Below the pieces are notes generated by a model. The model was not told where the DNA came from, searched no databases, and was given only the letters and a program-made list of their open reading frames with translations. Made by a program: the position numbers and the translations under genes. DNA of 64,000 bases from Nageia nagi (Eukaryota; Pinophyta). The stretch covers positions 110,174,001-110,238,000 of the forward strand of contig JBITNC010000001.1 in assembly GCA_050084985.1 (NCBI GenBank), in the 5' to 3' direction. Positions 34,561 through 46,404 of this stretch are shown here, piece after piece; within the stretch, counting starts at the first letter, position 1; the number at the start of each line of letters is the position of its first letter.

Positions 34561-35400
34561 CACATGCTCATTACTATAGTAACATTTTCATAGAAACAGA
34601 CACACAAGGTGACCCATAGGTCACCTAGAGGTGATACTTCTTTAGGTGCCTAGAATTGATGGGATTTTTGAAAACTTCCCCATCCAATGTAGAAAATCTA
34701 TATGCACCTCTATCGAAAACCTCTATAATGATGTATGGACCAACACAATTTTGTTCAAAATTTCTTTTAAGTTCATATTTTGTTGTAGTGTTAGAAACAT
34801 TCTAATGGAGAACCAAATCCCCAACCTCAAATGCTTTGGGTACCATTTTCTTTCCATAGGCCCTCTTTATTCTTTGCTAATATGTTTTGAGATGTTATAT
34901 TGCATTAATTTTTTTCTCATGTAATGCTTCTAGCTAATTTAACCTTTCTTTCCATTATTGTGGTTCTTTCATGATATCTTTGAATGTGATTCTTAAAGAA
35001 GGGATCTCAATTTCAATAAGAATGACTGCTTCATCACCATACACAAGAGAGTATGGAGTAGCATCTATTGCTATTCTTTCACTTGTTCTATATGCCCATA
35101 GAGCATAATTGATCATGCCAATCTTTACCATTCTTTTTGATGATGTTTATCAATATTTTCTTGATTATTTTATTTATTGCTTTAGCTTGTCCATTTCCTT
35201 GGGGATAGTAAACTAAAGAGAATATCTATTCAACCTTCATCTTTTTACAAAATTCTTGGCCATAGGTGGTCCTCTTCTATACATTCTACAATTTTTTCCA
35301 AAGCACATTCATCCTAAAATTCTTCTTTAAGTTTTGTACTATCTTATGTGGAAAAATTTACAACAAAATTTGCAATTACTTGCCCTTTAACTAATTTTTA
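34561..35400 (-). pseudogene. Tat-1 integrase, degenerate
   Basis: Minus-strand translation gives the conserved C-terminal block ATPYSLVYGDEAVILIEIEI (about 34990-35065) preceded by a KNGKDWHDQL-like block (about 35120-35150). The upstream core is heavily broken. Assignment rests on the PYSLVYG motif typical of Tat-type integrase. Confidence 0.7.
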
Positions 35401-36790
35401 TTTCATAAACTTGAGATCAAACTCTTGAAGTACCATGATCCATTTTTCTAACCTTCCATTGAGGTATGGTTTTAACATTAGATATCTTAATGGGTCTACC
35501 TGAGTAAGCACATGTGTTGTGCTATTGATCATATAATGCCTCAACCTCTTAGTAGCAAACACTATACATTGACACAACTTTTCAATGGGTGTGTACCTAG
35601 TTTCATATTATTTTAATCATCTACTAATAAAGTAGATTACTCCCTCTTTACCATCTTCTTCCTTATTTGCCAACATTACCCCAAATGCATGTTCTGTAGC
35701 TAAGACATAGAGCCAAAGAGATTCTCCATGCCTATATGGAGCTAAGATTGGTGGATATAGTAAATACTCTTTTATTCTATCAAATGCTTCTTTACATTTA
35801 ACATTCCATCTAAATTCAACTTCTTTCTTAAGTAAATGAGACATAGGAGCTATCTTATCTATTAATTGACAAATGAATCTTCTAACTACTTAATCTTACC
35901 TTGGAGGCTTCTCAATTGCTTAAGATTCATAGGAGACATTACTATGATGGACTTAATCTTCTTTGGATCCACCACAACCCCCTTCCTAGAGATAATATGC
36001 CCTAAGAGTTTTCCTAATGATACCCCAAATACACATTTTTGAGGCTTGATTCTTAACTTGTACTAATTCATCCTTTCAAATGCTATTTTTACATCCTTGA
36101 CATGGTCTTCTTTATTCTTTGATTTTATCAAGATATCATCTACATAGACCTCTACTATTTTATGAATGAAGTCATGAAACATGGTTGTCATCACTCTTTG
36201 ATATGTGGTTCCTACATTATTAAGACTAAATGGCATTACCTTGTAGCAAAAGTTGCCCTAAGGAGTTCTAAAGGTTATTTTATGTTGATCACTTTCTCCA
36301 TAAATGATAACATCTCATAACCTACCAGATTATCAATGATCATATCTATGTTGGGTAATGGGAAATCATCTTTCAAACATGATTTATTGAGATCTTTGAA
36401 ATTAGTACATACTCTATCTTTACCTATAGGCATTTTCACCAAGACTACATTGGTCATCCATTATGAATAATCAATGGGCCTAATGAAGCCAACTTCCAAT
36501 AGCTTCTCAATTTCTTTCTTGACTAGTAAAGAAATATAAAAAGGTATCTTTCTCAATTTTTTCTTTATAGGAACTGCTCCTTTCTCAACAACCAAGTTAT
36601 GTACCACACAATTTTCATCTAATCCAATCATATCTTTATATGACCATGTAAACAATTCGAAATAATCATGAAAAGATTGAATCAACTCATTTTACAAAGG
36701 TTCCTTTAGGAGCTTACCTATTTTTAATAGTCATGATGTCTCTTGAGAACCAATGTTAACCTTATCTATCTCTTCATTCAACCAAGTCAT
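35401..36790 (-). pseudogene. Tat-1 reverse transcriptase and RNase H, degenerate
   Basis: Reading leftward: 36685-36461 gives FTWSYKDMIGLDENCVVH and KKEIEKLLEVGFIRPIDYS; 36457-36275 gives MTNVVLVKMPIGKDRVCTNF and DLNKSCLKDDFPLPNID. The active site VEVYVDDILI lies at about 36125-36155. The connection block KCVFGV...LLGHIISRKG follows, then RNase H at 35844-35617 (FRWNVKCKEAFDRI, HAFGVMLA). Several stops and at least one frameshift. The TNF in place of the usual VDF/DFT supports decay. Confidence 0.85.
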
Positions 36791-37700
36791 ATTTGATTTT
36801 GATGGTGTGGGAAATGGAAAATCTCTTAACCCTTTGTTTTATCTTCCACAGATTCACCAAAGCAAGCATGTACATCTAGACAATGTTTATGAGTCCTCTT
36901 TTCATGCCTAGCTAGATATTCAGTTCTAGCATCCATATATTCTAAAAAGCATCATAATTTTCAAACAAGTCTATAGAATGTATTACATTTTCATAATCTA
37001 TTTCAAATTCAATAACAAATTTTTTTTTATCATCTCTTACCCATTCTTGCATTAATAATAGATAACTAACTTGACCATCATGACTATCTCCATGATATGA
37101 AATGATGCAACATTTGTTTTTCTTCATGATTTCCTCTAAAGAGGATCATTTATGGTCTTCATGGAGCTTAAAGAAGTGTAGGTGGTCCTTTTCCTAAGCC
37201 TCCTATCATACATCTAAGTCTCTCTTTAGATTGATGTTATTGAAGTTCATGATGGTGTATGAACCAAACTTTATATCCTTGATGTTAATTTTTTATAATG
37301 CTTCTCTATAGATCTAATCATTATTAACTAGGATAGCCTCATCTTTCACATCGTATAAAATAAATCTCTTAAGGAGAACATAATTGCACTACTTTGCCAT
37401 CTGCTCATATACTTCTATCTTGTAAACATTTCCTTTAAAACAAAACTTGAAACATCTATGCAAAGTGGATGCTACTCTTTCCATGTCATCTATCCAAGGT
37501 CTTCTAAAAATGAAATTAAAAGAAGGTTTTCCATCTGTAATATAGAAGAGAGTCTGAAGTACCTTATTTCCTAATTTTATTAGAAGTGTGATGATTCCTA
37601 CATATTTCTTTGGAACACCATCAAACCCCTTAACTCTCATAGTAGTCTCTTTTCTTGGAGGTAATAAATTTGGATCAAACTATGAAAGTAAGTGAGTGGT
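36791..37700 (-). pseudogene. Tat-1 protease region, degenerate
   Basis: The stretch 37640-37389 (MRVKGFDGVPKKYVGIITL, FYITDGKPSFNFIFRRPWI) matches the C-terminal half of the gypsy aspartic protease (a YNFILGRPWI-like block). The DTG site would lie upstream near 37700-37760 (LIDGGVALNI-like), where Gly-Gly replaces the usual motif. The segment 37127-36942 is a poorly conserved spacer before RT. Confidence 0.65.
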
Positions 37701-39100
37701 AGTAATATTCAAAGCTACTCCACCATCTATCAAAGCACTCTTAACTATATTGCTAAATGTATTCACTTCAATAAACAATGATGGATGTAACTAGATTATA
37801 TCCTTGCTAGGCCTTTCACTAGGGTGAAAAGTGATAACATCTTCTTTACTCCATATTTCTACCTTTTCTACAAAAGCAATGATTGAGATGTTCCTATCAA
37901 TTTGACTATTCTTAAAAATCTTATTCATCAATTCTCTATGAGGTTATAGAATTTGAAGCAATTCAAATAAACTAACCTTGGCTTGTGTATTCTTGAGTTG
38001 CTCAATGAGGTCAAAACTTCTCAAATCTTTAGGGAGCTCTTTTTCACATGTGACTAGATCTATTGCTACTCTTAGTCTTCCTCTTGTAAGTACTACACAC
38101 ACTTCTTCATGGAAAATTACATTGATATGCTACTCTTCCCCTATATTTTTAACTTTGGTAGGACACACATAGAATCTATCCTCTATGAGCCTTTGTATTT
38201 TGTTTCTTAGGCCTCCATACCCTTTAGTGGTATACCCTTTGGATTGATGATATTCATAGTATCTTTCTTCCTTGTACCATGCTAGCCTCTTTGCTAACTC
38301 ATCTTCTTCTCACTTAGGTAAAGCCTATAATAGTCCCTTTTCCATAAGATCTTTTAAGATAAACCTGGGAGGTATAGGAAATTTTATGGATTTCCTTTCT
38401 TTTTTTTTTCATTCACTTTTTCTTCTACATGAATGGACTTATCTTTCTTTGGTGACTATGGCTACTTATCCTTGGCCCTAGGCTTGTCATCATCTTGATA
38501 TTTCAAAAGTCCTAATTTCATAAGGACTTTTTATTTTTCCAATAGCTTATATGTCATATAAAAAAATGCTAGATGTGTATAATCAATGACATAATATTGT
38601 AAGGATAATATGATAGCATCCTTAAAGATATTATTTACCTCTTTTTCTATGAGCTTAGTTTTGATTTATTTCTATGTCTTTTTAAATCATACAATAAACT
38701 TTTCAAGATTTTCATTACTACCTTTCTTCATAGCATATAGATCTAAAACCATGACTTGATGCTTGATTTTATGCTTATATTGTTCCAAAAATAAGTTACT
38801 AAATTCTTGAAATGATGTAACTAACCTTTCAAGTAGAGAATAGAACCATTCATGAGCCTCTCCTTCCAAACTATAAGGAAAGATCTTCACTTGTAATCTT
38901 GAATCCACACTAATTTTAAGCTCACACTCATCTTTAAACCCTTGCAAATGTCTCCTAGGATCTCCCTCCCCACTAAACTTACAAAAATTAGGATCTTTAT
39001 AATCTAGTAGTGGCATGCATAAATAGATCTCATCATATATAGGGCTACCAAACTCAATCAACTCATCTAGTTGGGTTGATCCTCTTGCTAGTTGGTAAAT
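37701..39100 (-). pseudogene. Tat-1 gag, degenerate
   Basis: The stretch 39061-38687 (MIEFGSPIYDEIYLCMPLLD, KFSGEGDPRRHLQGFKDEC, EGEAHEWFYSL, FLEQYKHKIKHQV) is a Retrotrans_gag domain in the Tat style. Downstream to about 37700 it is broken, with HEWYQGKRYYEYHQSKGY-like spacer remnants near 38230-38280. No zinc knuckle was seen. Confidence 0.78.
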
Positions 39101-39362
39101 CTATCTTTGCATACCCTCAATAGTAGCCTGAATGTGATCATTGTTACCTCCATCACCATGGTTAGCTCCTTCATTATATACTTTTGGTCTATCACACTAA
39201 ATATCTCCCAAGATCTCATCAAGATCTCTTCTATAAAGACTTTGTAGGAATAATCTTGACTAATTCATGTCTAAAACAACTCACAAAATTGCTTATTAGT
39301 CCTAATTAAAACCCTAAAGGTTTAGCATAACTACTTATGTTTCATGTTTGGTTCACCAAATA
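39101..39362 (-). other. Tat-1 leader and primer-site-like sequence
   Basis: Next to the LTR on the minus strand is TGGTGAACCAAACATG (39343-39358), in primer-binding position, four bases from the LTR. I cannot assign the tRNA. The rest is untranslated leader. Confidence 0.5.
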
Positions 39363-40136
39363 TGTTTACAAATTATTTGAGAATGTAAATAAATGAATAC
39401 CTACAGTCCCAAAGGAATATTTGTAAAGTCTGAGCTAACAGATAGAAATTTATAACAAGAAAAGCTGATATAGAAGATAATGAATAACTAGAATTGAAAT
39501 GAAGTCACCAAATAAGATTGAGTTTGTGTACTTACCTCATGGAACATACTTGATATTGATGAATGAAATATAGTGACAAATCCTTAATAGCTAATAAAGT
39601 TTGCATCCAAAGTCATGGAGCAAGATGATCCAAAGAGAGGGCCATAGGTGGTCTTTTTCATGCTTGAAAGGAGCATCAATAGTCTATTTTCATCTTTAGA
39701 GAAGTGTCAATAGTCTTTGTTAGACTATAGTCCATTCCAAACTAACTCTATGCATCCACATAAACTCTTAATGATCATAGTTTGATTCTTAGATAAGCTA
39801 ATAATGGTCAAGATGCTTACATAAGGAAGTACACAAACTTAGCCTTGAATGGTAATGTTGAGAGACACCTAAAAGACTACCATCATCAAGAATAGATATG
39901 GGATCATGTATCTTCCTAATGTGGACTTACTATTATATCCATATTTATATAGATAATAATATGACCTACTCCTTAGATTGATGTGTACCTACATAAACAA
40001 GAATATAGTAAGTCAATGACATACATTGATCATATCCAAGATAACATTAATATTCTTGAACTAAGTGTGTATAAGTGCAAGCACATATTTCCTAATGTAT
40101 TAAATTAAATGCATAAATTAATTTTAGGTGAAAAAA
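39363..40136 (-). repeat. Tat-1 5' LTR (774 bp, intact)
   Basis: The plus strand begins TGTTTACAAATTATTTGAG. It matches 23402-23913 plus 33508-33769. A minus-strand TATAAATA lies at 39952-39959. Its end is damaged (GTGAAAAAA instead of GTGATAACA). AATAT follows at 40137-40141. Confidence 0.92.
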
Positions 40137-40141
40137 AATAT

Positions 40142-42000
40142 ATCCTTAAGTTTTTTCACTTTTAATAAATTCATTTTATTTATTACACATCCTATACCTC
40201 CTTACCATCATCTATTTATACATTATGACTTTTTATAGATTTTTTGTAATTATCACTATGAAGAACTTATCCAATATTGAGTTGTACTATGATATGATAG
40301 TGTGGGGATACTTTATCCACTCTCCATATCATGGTATCAATGATAATACAAGGTAAATTCATATTGTAAAACCTAAATTAAGTAAATAATAATATAAATA
40401 CAAACAAGTCTACCGAAGATGATACTTATTCAAATAAAATCATTAATAAATGAAAAGTGTGTACTTGATATGATAGAAATTCTTAAGGTATGACAAGGAT
40501 ACATGGAGAATTATATCAGATCAAAGGTGAGTTAGATGAATGATATTTAGTTTTCTAGATAAGTATTCATCACCAGTTTTATCTGTAGCTCTGGATTGTA
40601 AAGAAGCATGGTGCAGATAATGTGTGAGTACTATAGTGTCAATGCCTTAAAACCTATAGAATTAGATTATATGCAAAGTATATTAAGTAATAAAATCTTA
40701 TTTAATAAAATATCCTCAAATATGTGGTGTCTAGAGATAATGAAATTATGATGTATGGGAAAACAACCTATTAGAGAGATCTAATAGGGATGTCAACCTC
40801 CAACTCCTCCATGGAAAGTTTTAAAGATAATGTCTAAAACATATAATTAGATGGCAAATTTATTCCCCAATTTTTAGTAAATTTTATAAAATTGGATAAA
40901 ACAATTTTATTTTATATGGTGATATATTGTTTGAAACCAAGAAAATTATTATATTTTTTGCTAAATCAACTAAAACTTGAAATTAAATATTATCAAATGC
41001 CCAAATTGAAACATAAAAATTAATATAAAATAATTCTTTTATTACAAATCATATTAAAATTTATAATTTTACATTATTTATAAATTTTATAAATAATGTA
41101 ATGGAGAAGCACATGCCACATGGAAAAAATACAAATTGTGACATGTCACATGACTTGATGGAATAGCTATTTAGTGACTCGGTAGTCACATAGGCTCTTA
41201 TAAATTTATTCTAATATACTAGCTAGCTAGCAATCATATAGGCTCATATAAATTTATCCTCTTACTCCATATGGTGGGTGAAGAGCATACTAGGGGAATT
41301 CAAGAGAGCACCAATGAAAGTTAAGAACACCAACAAGGCATAATGTATTAGAAAAATGTACCAAAGGTAATGTTTTCTATATAAACATTCAAAAAATAAA
41401 ATTAGATAATTTATGAAGATGCTATAATAAATAAAAATAGATAACATAAAATAAATTATATTTGAAAAATGCCTAAATAGTATAAGCTATAGTAAATTTT
41501 AGCTTGTGAAGGATAGTGTAACAAAAAGTACAATTTGTAGACTTAAAGTTAATGCAATAATACAACATTACTTCTAATATTTTAGTAATGTTTCCTTTAC
41601 AATGATATCTACTTTGTAATATTTAAGGAATTAGAAATTATGTTGTATGTCACATTTCCTTTAAGTTTGCAAATTGTTAGACTTAGAACCAACATTTGGT
41701 AAAGTATTTCAATATAGGTTGAAAAGATGTAGCAAAGTGGCATGGCTTATCTATCTAGATATACTATTTTGGCTCTACATAGAGAATGCATATGGAAGGT
41801 AAATACAAAGCCATTTTGATTAGCTTATAAAGAATCTATTGGAAGAGAAGTTATGAAAATGGAACATGCAAGAAACCATTTATAGATAATAACACATGTG
41901 GCCTATTATTTAGATTCTTTCTCAATTATCCATTGTAATGGTAAGTGGAAGACATGTAAAAGAAAAATGCATAAAATATGTTTTACATGTGTGAAAAAGA
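40142..42000. other. AT-rich intergenic DNA
   Basis: No supportable gene. It holds a segment (40440-40790) resembling 14570-14930, a perfect 14-bp-arm palindrome (41071-41099), and a short direct duplication (ATAGGCTC(T/A)TATAAATTTAT) near 41190 and 41237 with CTAGCTAGCTAG between. Confidence 0.55.
41071..41099. repeat. Perfect inverted repeat (14-bp arms, 1-bp centre)
   Basis: ACATTATTTATAAA, then T, then TTTATAAATAATGT. AT-only apart from the ends; could extrude as a hairpin, may be chance in AT-rich DNA. Confidence 0.8.
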
Positions 42001-42720
42001 TATATGCATATAATGTGACATAGCCTAAAAATTGATATAGCTTAGAAACAACATGGCTTAGAAATCACATGGGTTAGAAATGATATGGCTAAAAAATAAC
42101 ATGCCTTAGAAATGACATGGGTTGTAAGCAATGTGGTTTGAGAAGAAACATAGCTTAAGAAGTGATATAGATTAGAAAATGATATTACTTAGAAATGGAA
42201 TGGATTTAAAAATGAAATGGCTCATAAAAACATGGTTAGAAAATGACATGGATCAAAAATAACATGATTAAAAAATGGCGTGGCTTAAAAATGACATGGG
42301 TTGAAAGTGACATAAAGCGACATGGTATGAAATGATATGGATTGAAAGTGATGTGCAGTGATATGAAGTAACATGGTTTGAAAATTGATAAATATTAAAA
42401 ATTGATATAGATTCAATAAAGGTCCTTGAAAATGATATGGGTTGAAAGCAACATGGGTTGGAAAAGAGAAATGGGTTGAACAAGATGTTCTCAAAAATAA
42501 TCATCAAAGAAATATGGATATTGAAATGATATGGCCATTGAAGTGAGATGATTTTAAAGGTAAGGGATATGGCCATTAAAATGATATGGTTTTAAAGGCA
42601 AGTTACATGACCATTAAAGCAACATGATTTGATATGTCAAGACACAACATGATTTGAAATGAAAAACAACATGACTATTGAAGAGATATAGTTTGAGATA
42701 TTAAGAGATATGGTGTTAGA
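42000..42720. repeat. Degenerate short-period satellite
   Basis: More than 25 loosely repeated blocks of the form GACATGGCTTAGAAAT (ACATGG/ATATGG followed by TTAGAAAT, TTGAAAGT or TTAAAAAT) with spacing of roughly 16-22 bases. No protein is encoded; the minus-strand ORFs here are repeat artefacts. Confidence 0.75.
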
Positions 42721-43089
42721 AACTTATAAGATATATGGTAAAATAAAACATACTTTCATAGTTCCATCTACCACATTTATTTCCTACATGCCTAATCTAT
42801 TGAACTTTATTGATTTTAGACATGTATCCACCTTTCATTCCCAATGGATTACACATGTATTGTGCTAACCATGAACCCTAATAACTAAAAATTGCATATA
42901 TCTAGGACATTATAATACTTTTCCCCTACCATAATCATCTCTACCTTGTGATTTTCTTACCATATAGCTTCAAAGTATTTTCCTCCACTCTTACCATATC
43001 CTAATCAACTAACTTTGAACCCAAATTCCACACCAATTCCTTATTTTTCTTTTGAGCATTATATAATGAAATCTATAGTTAAACCAACA

Positions 43090-44060
43090 ACTATCTAAAT
43101 ACATGGGTATACAAGGCAAGTCTTGTTGACCTTATCTACATGGACATTCTAAAGTATGATAAAGCTCTAATTGATAGTATCTTATAAGCTTATAATCATT
43201 CAACTAAAGATATTCATTTTGATTTTATAATAGAGGATGGAAGTGAAGTTTCATTTACAATAGAACCAATGGATATTGCATGTTTGGTTAATCTCCCATA
43301 CAAAGGACTAAACATATAGAAATATAAAAAATTTCTAGAGCTGACCAGGGTTATGTGTAAGGAATTTTGGTGAAACAAAAAAAATAAAATATTGGCAAAT
43401 TGATTTCAAAATATTAATGATTTAGTCCCAAAACATCATAGAAGTAATGTTGATATTTCAAAATATTCAAAATTGATTTCAAAAATTTTGGATACTTGAT
43501 ATCATTTTCAAAAAAAATTTTAAATTTATAAGCAACTTCTAAATATTAATTTATAATTTATATTTTATCCAAAAAATATTTACAAGATAAGATTTCAGTT
43601 TAATCCTTATATTTTACATTCTTCAAATATATAAAAACTTTTTTGTAGCAAAGTTGATGTTACATTATAATGTTGTTGTTAGTGATACTAGGAAAAAGAA
43701 TACTAACATCAAGTTCTTCAAATCCAACACCTATATAGACTCCATTTGGACTAACCTTGGTTATTAGCATTTATTCTTGAGATTAAAACTCTAGATGGAT
43801 TTTATTTTTTAGTCACTGATTTAGACTCTTTTATGGAGAATAAGTAGAGTTGAGAATATAACTCCTTGCTTATCCACTTTTGCACCAGTGTATCCTAGTG
43901 AATGGACCCCCACTAATGGGTCAACTTCAATAGCAAATGTTTTTTTGATTGTTAATATTCAAATATTATTTTTACAAAAATAACCTTGAAAATAACTAAT
44001 ATATTCATTTCTTTACCACAAACTAAATAATTAGTTGACTACCTTATGAGTCCCAATGAG
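43090..44060 (+). pseudogene. Degenerate coding-like tract, first copy (tentatively plant-mobile-domain-like)
   Basis: One frame reads KASLVDLIYMDILKYDKALI, then a stop (TAA), then HFDFIIEDGSEVSFTIEPMD and IACLVNLPYKGLNI (about 43110-43320), then KFLELTRVMCKEFW. A later block (about 43655-43760, VVVSDTRKKNTNIKFFKSNT) follows a splice-acceptor-like TTTTTTGTAG. The pattern of an acidic turn, FTI...DIA.L..LP..G resembles the plant mobile (aminotransferase-like) domain. Recognition is tentative. Many stops; not functional. Confidence 0.4.
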
Positions 44061-44479
44061 GGGAGGTTAGAAGGCCAAGGGGAAGAGAAAAATTCCTTCA
44101 TTTTTTAGAAAGGATTTCAAATACATATTCAAAAAAAATTTGATGGTAGAAAACATTAGATTGATTCTATATTTGGAATACTTTTCCAAAATAGTATGGA
44201 ACTCTATTATTTATTCAATATTCACCATTGGATGGATATGGTAACTGTTGAACAACTATTAACTTAATTACAAATGTAAACCCAAATTAGCTATTTATAA
44301 AAATAAATTAATCCATTAACATGTATGAAATGTCTTTCAACATGCTTAAAATATCATTTTAGTTTGGATGTCAAGTATGATTAAACCAAATATCAAAATA
44401 TGGTCATTTTCTATGCATAGGAATGAGTGTAATAGTATCAAGAGGAGAATCTACTAAGTATTTACATGACCATATACAT

Positions 44480-44890
44480 AAGAAAGACCATACACTCAAT
44501 TGTAGAAAGACCAATCACTCAACTATAGAAAGACCAGATGCTAAACTAATAAAGTGAAGATGTGCATCTTAATAAAAGAGAAGACACTCACCTTTAAATA
44601 AGATATTATTTATCTTTAGAAGAAGTATATGCTCAAATACAAAAAGATCAAATGCTTAATTCAACATAAAGTAGATGCTTGAATTAACATTAAATAAAAT
44701 AGATGTTCAACTTAACATAAAGTAGATGCTCAATTGAACATAATGTAGACACTTGAATTAACATAAAGTAGAGACTCAGCTTAACATAAAGAAGATACTT
44801 TCAAGATTGAACATAAATTAGATGCTCAACTTAACATAAAGTAAACACTTAACTTAAATTGAGAAGATGCTCATCTTCAAAAAGGAAAAT
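44480..44890. repeat. Degenerate tandem repeat of about 22-24 bp
   Basis: Repeats of AACATAAAGTAGATGCTCAACTT and variants, clearest at 44680-44850, preceded by AAAGACCA(N)CACTCAA blocks at 44485-44540. It lies directly upstream of the TATA box at 44986. Confidence 0.75.
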
Positions 44891-44983
44891 AACTTATATT
44901 GTTGCACCACATGTTGCAATCTATATGCTTTCCATGTGTCCATATTTAATGCAAATTGAATACATGTTAAGGTTTATTTCACT

Positions 44984-44993
44984 ATAAAAATCC
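44984..44993 (+). promoter_or_regulatory. TATA box upstream of gene-like tract
   Basis: CACTATAAAAATCCC lies about 120 bases before the ATG at 45105, with a pyrimidine-rich leader between (TTCTCTTTTTGCTTC). The spacing fits a plant promoter and 5' UTR. Confidence 0.5.
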
Positions 44994-45104
44994 CATTACT
45001 TCCTCCATTTTTACATTATATTACCATTCTCTTTTTGCTTCTAATATCCTATCTCCTTTCATTATATTTCGTCTCCAACTTTTTCATCCTCTTTCTATAA
45101 TATA

Positions 45105-46404
45105 ATGACATCATCCTTTGCATCCTCCCTCTCCCTCAATGAAGCTCCCATTACCTCAAAGCAATTCTCATATAAGAATCTTTACATCAACAATTTTACC
45201 AAACTTTACCTTTCATCTAGTAATGATATGCCATGGGATGGGATTCTATTCTACTCTATTTAGCAACCATAGGTATATTTAAGGTTTATCTTGACTTGAT
45301 AGACTAAATTATTTCCAATTATAATTATGAAAGGTTTGAGATTTTCATCATTTTTTATGATTAGACCATGTCCTTTTCCATTCATGCATCAGATTTGCAT
45401 CAGTTTATGGGTCTCCCTTACAATATGGTGAACCCATTAGTTCTAAATATCCATTTTCAAATAATTAAAGGAAATACTTGAAGAATACATTTAATCTCCC
45501 CATTGAATTTTTGATAGGTGATTTTCATAAATTATTCTTTCTTTCTTATTTTTATTATTACTCATTTTAATTCCATTTTTAACATATTAATTTTTTTTTG
45601 TAGTTAGTCAAAACCTTTCAAGTAGGGCTTTAAAAACTACAGATGTATCCCACCCATATTTGAAATTTTTTATTAAGTTTTTTTAGGCAAATTTTGTAAA
45701 GATGTTCATTAGATATTCCTTTCTATGGCTTGATTTATATTATCCAATGCCTACATCATCAAAAGAGATACAATTGTTGTCCTTTTATTTCTTAAAGAAT
45801 TAAATCAAACCTTTTTAAGAATATTTCTACAACATCCCTTCATAATTATATTTTATGTACAAATTATTTGGCTATAGTTTTCTATGAAGCATATTGGAAC
45901 TTGAAAGAAATAAACTCTCCAACCATTAGAAATCCAAAGTTTAAGGACATTTCATTGAGCAAGGAAGAAATGTAGGTATTGTGAGTTTCTTACTCATTTA
46001 TTATTCAAGTTGGTATAGGAAATTTGAATTTTTATATAATTTTTGAATTATTATTTATTTGTAGGAACAAGTAGAGTTCATTGCTTCATGGTGAAATGTG
46101 AATCTTAAAAATCATTATTTAGAGGATTATAGAAATTCATAGGCTCATACACCCACTCTAGTACAAAAAAATAAGAGAAAGAGGATGAAAAATGCAGTTA
46201 TGGATGTGGGAGATAAACCTTCAATATCAATCTATATTCACCATTATTTTGCATATAATCTATCTAAGGATGATGTTAAAGAGGTGCAACAACCATAATA
46301 GCAATAGTAATGATCATAATAGAAATAACAACAACCATAGGAAAAGCCATCATTGTAGCTACCATAATAGTAAGATAGTTACCCACAATAGCAGCAATCA
46401 TAGT
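45105..46404 (+). pseudogene. Degenerate intron-containing gene-like tract (tentatively plant-mobile-domain-like)
   Basis: ATG 45105 opens MTSSFASSLSLNEAPITSKQ and LYLSSSNDMPWDGILF. After a frameshift near 45250-45310 comes FEIFIIFYD, a stop, then TMSFSIHASDLHQFMGLPYN, similar to the block at 43250. An apparent intron runs from GTGATT (about 45519) to TTTTTTTTGTAG (about 45602). Exonic sequence follows (LKTTDVSHPYLKFFIKFF, MFIRYSFLWLDLYYPMPTSS, AIVFYEAYWNLKEINSPTIR). A second apparent intron, 45976-46064, has donor TAG|GTATTG and acceptor TTTGTAG|GAAC. The last exon (EQVEFIASW, TPTLVQKNKRKRMKNAVMDV, YNLSKDDVKEVQQP) ends in a Gln-rich run full of TAG. Family assignment is a guess; the tract ends where the Tat-2 LTR seems to begin. 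Confidence 0.45.
45976..46064 (+). other. Putative intron (89 bp) in gene-like tract
   Basis: The donor is GTATTG, preceded by TAG (CAG with C to T would give consensus CAG|GT). The acceptor is TTATTTATTTGTAG before GAACAAG. The flanking reading is continuous in one frame across the splice, and the intron is AT-rich. This is inference from sequence alone. Confidence 0.45.

Larger units (their letters stand above)
23397..40141 (-). mobile_element. Tat-1: Ty3/gypsy (Tat-like) element on the minus strand, interrupted by copia 2
   Basis: The LTR pair is 23402-23913 joined to 33508-33769 (774 bp when the copia insertion is removed) and 39363-40136 (774 bp). AATAT flanks the whole nest at 23397-23401 and 40137-40141. 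Without copia 2 and its TSD the element is about 7.1 kb. Minus-strand gag, protease, RT, RNase H and integrase remnants lie between the LTRs. The RT blocks (FIRPIDYS, DLNKSCLKDDFPLPNID, LSFM) are of the Tat type. Confidence 0.92.

Noticed and set aside
42268-42576. Minus-strand ORFs in the short-period satellite
   Set aside because: Products of the repeat (CATG/ATTTC words); no domain.
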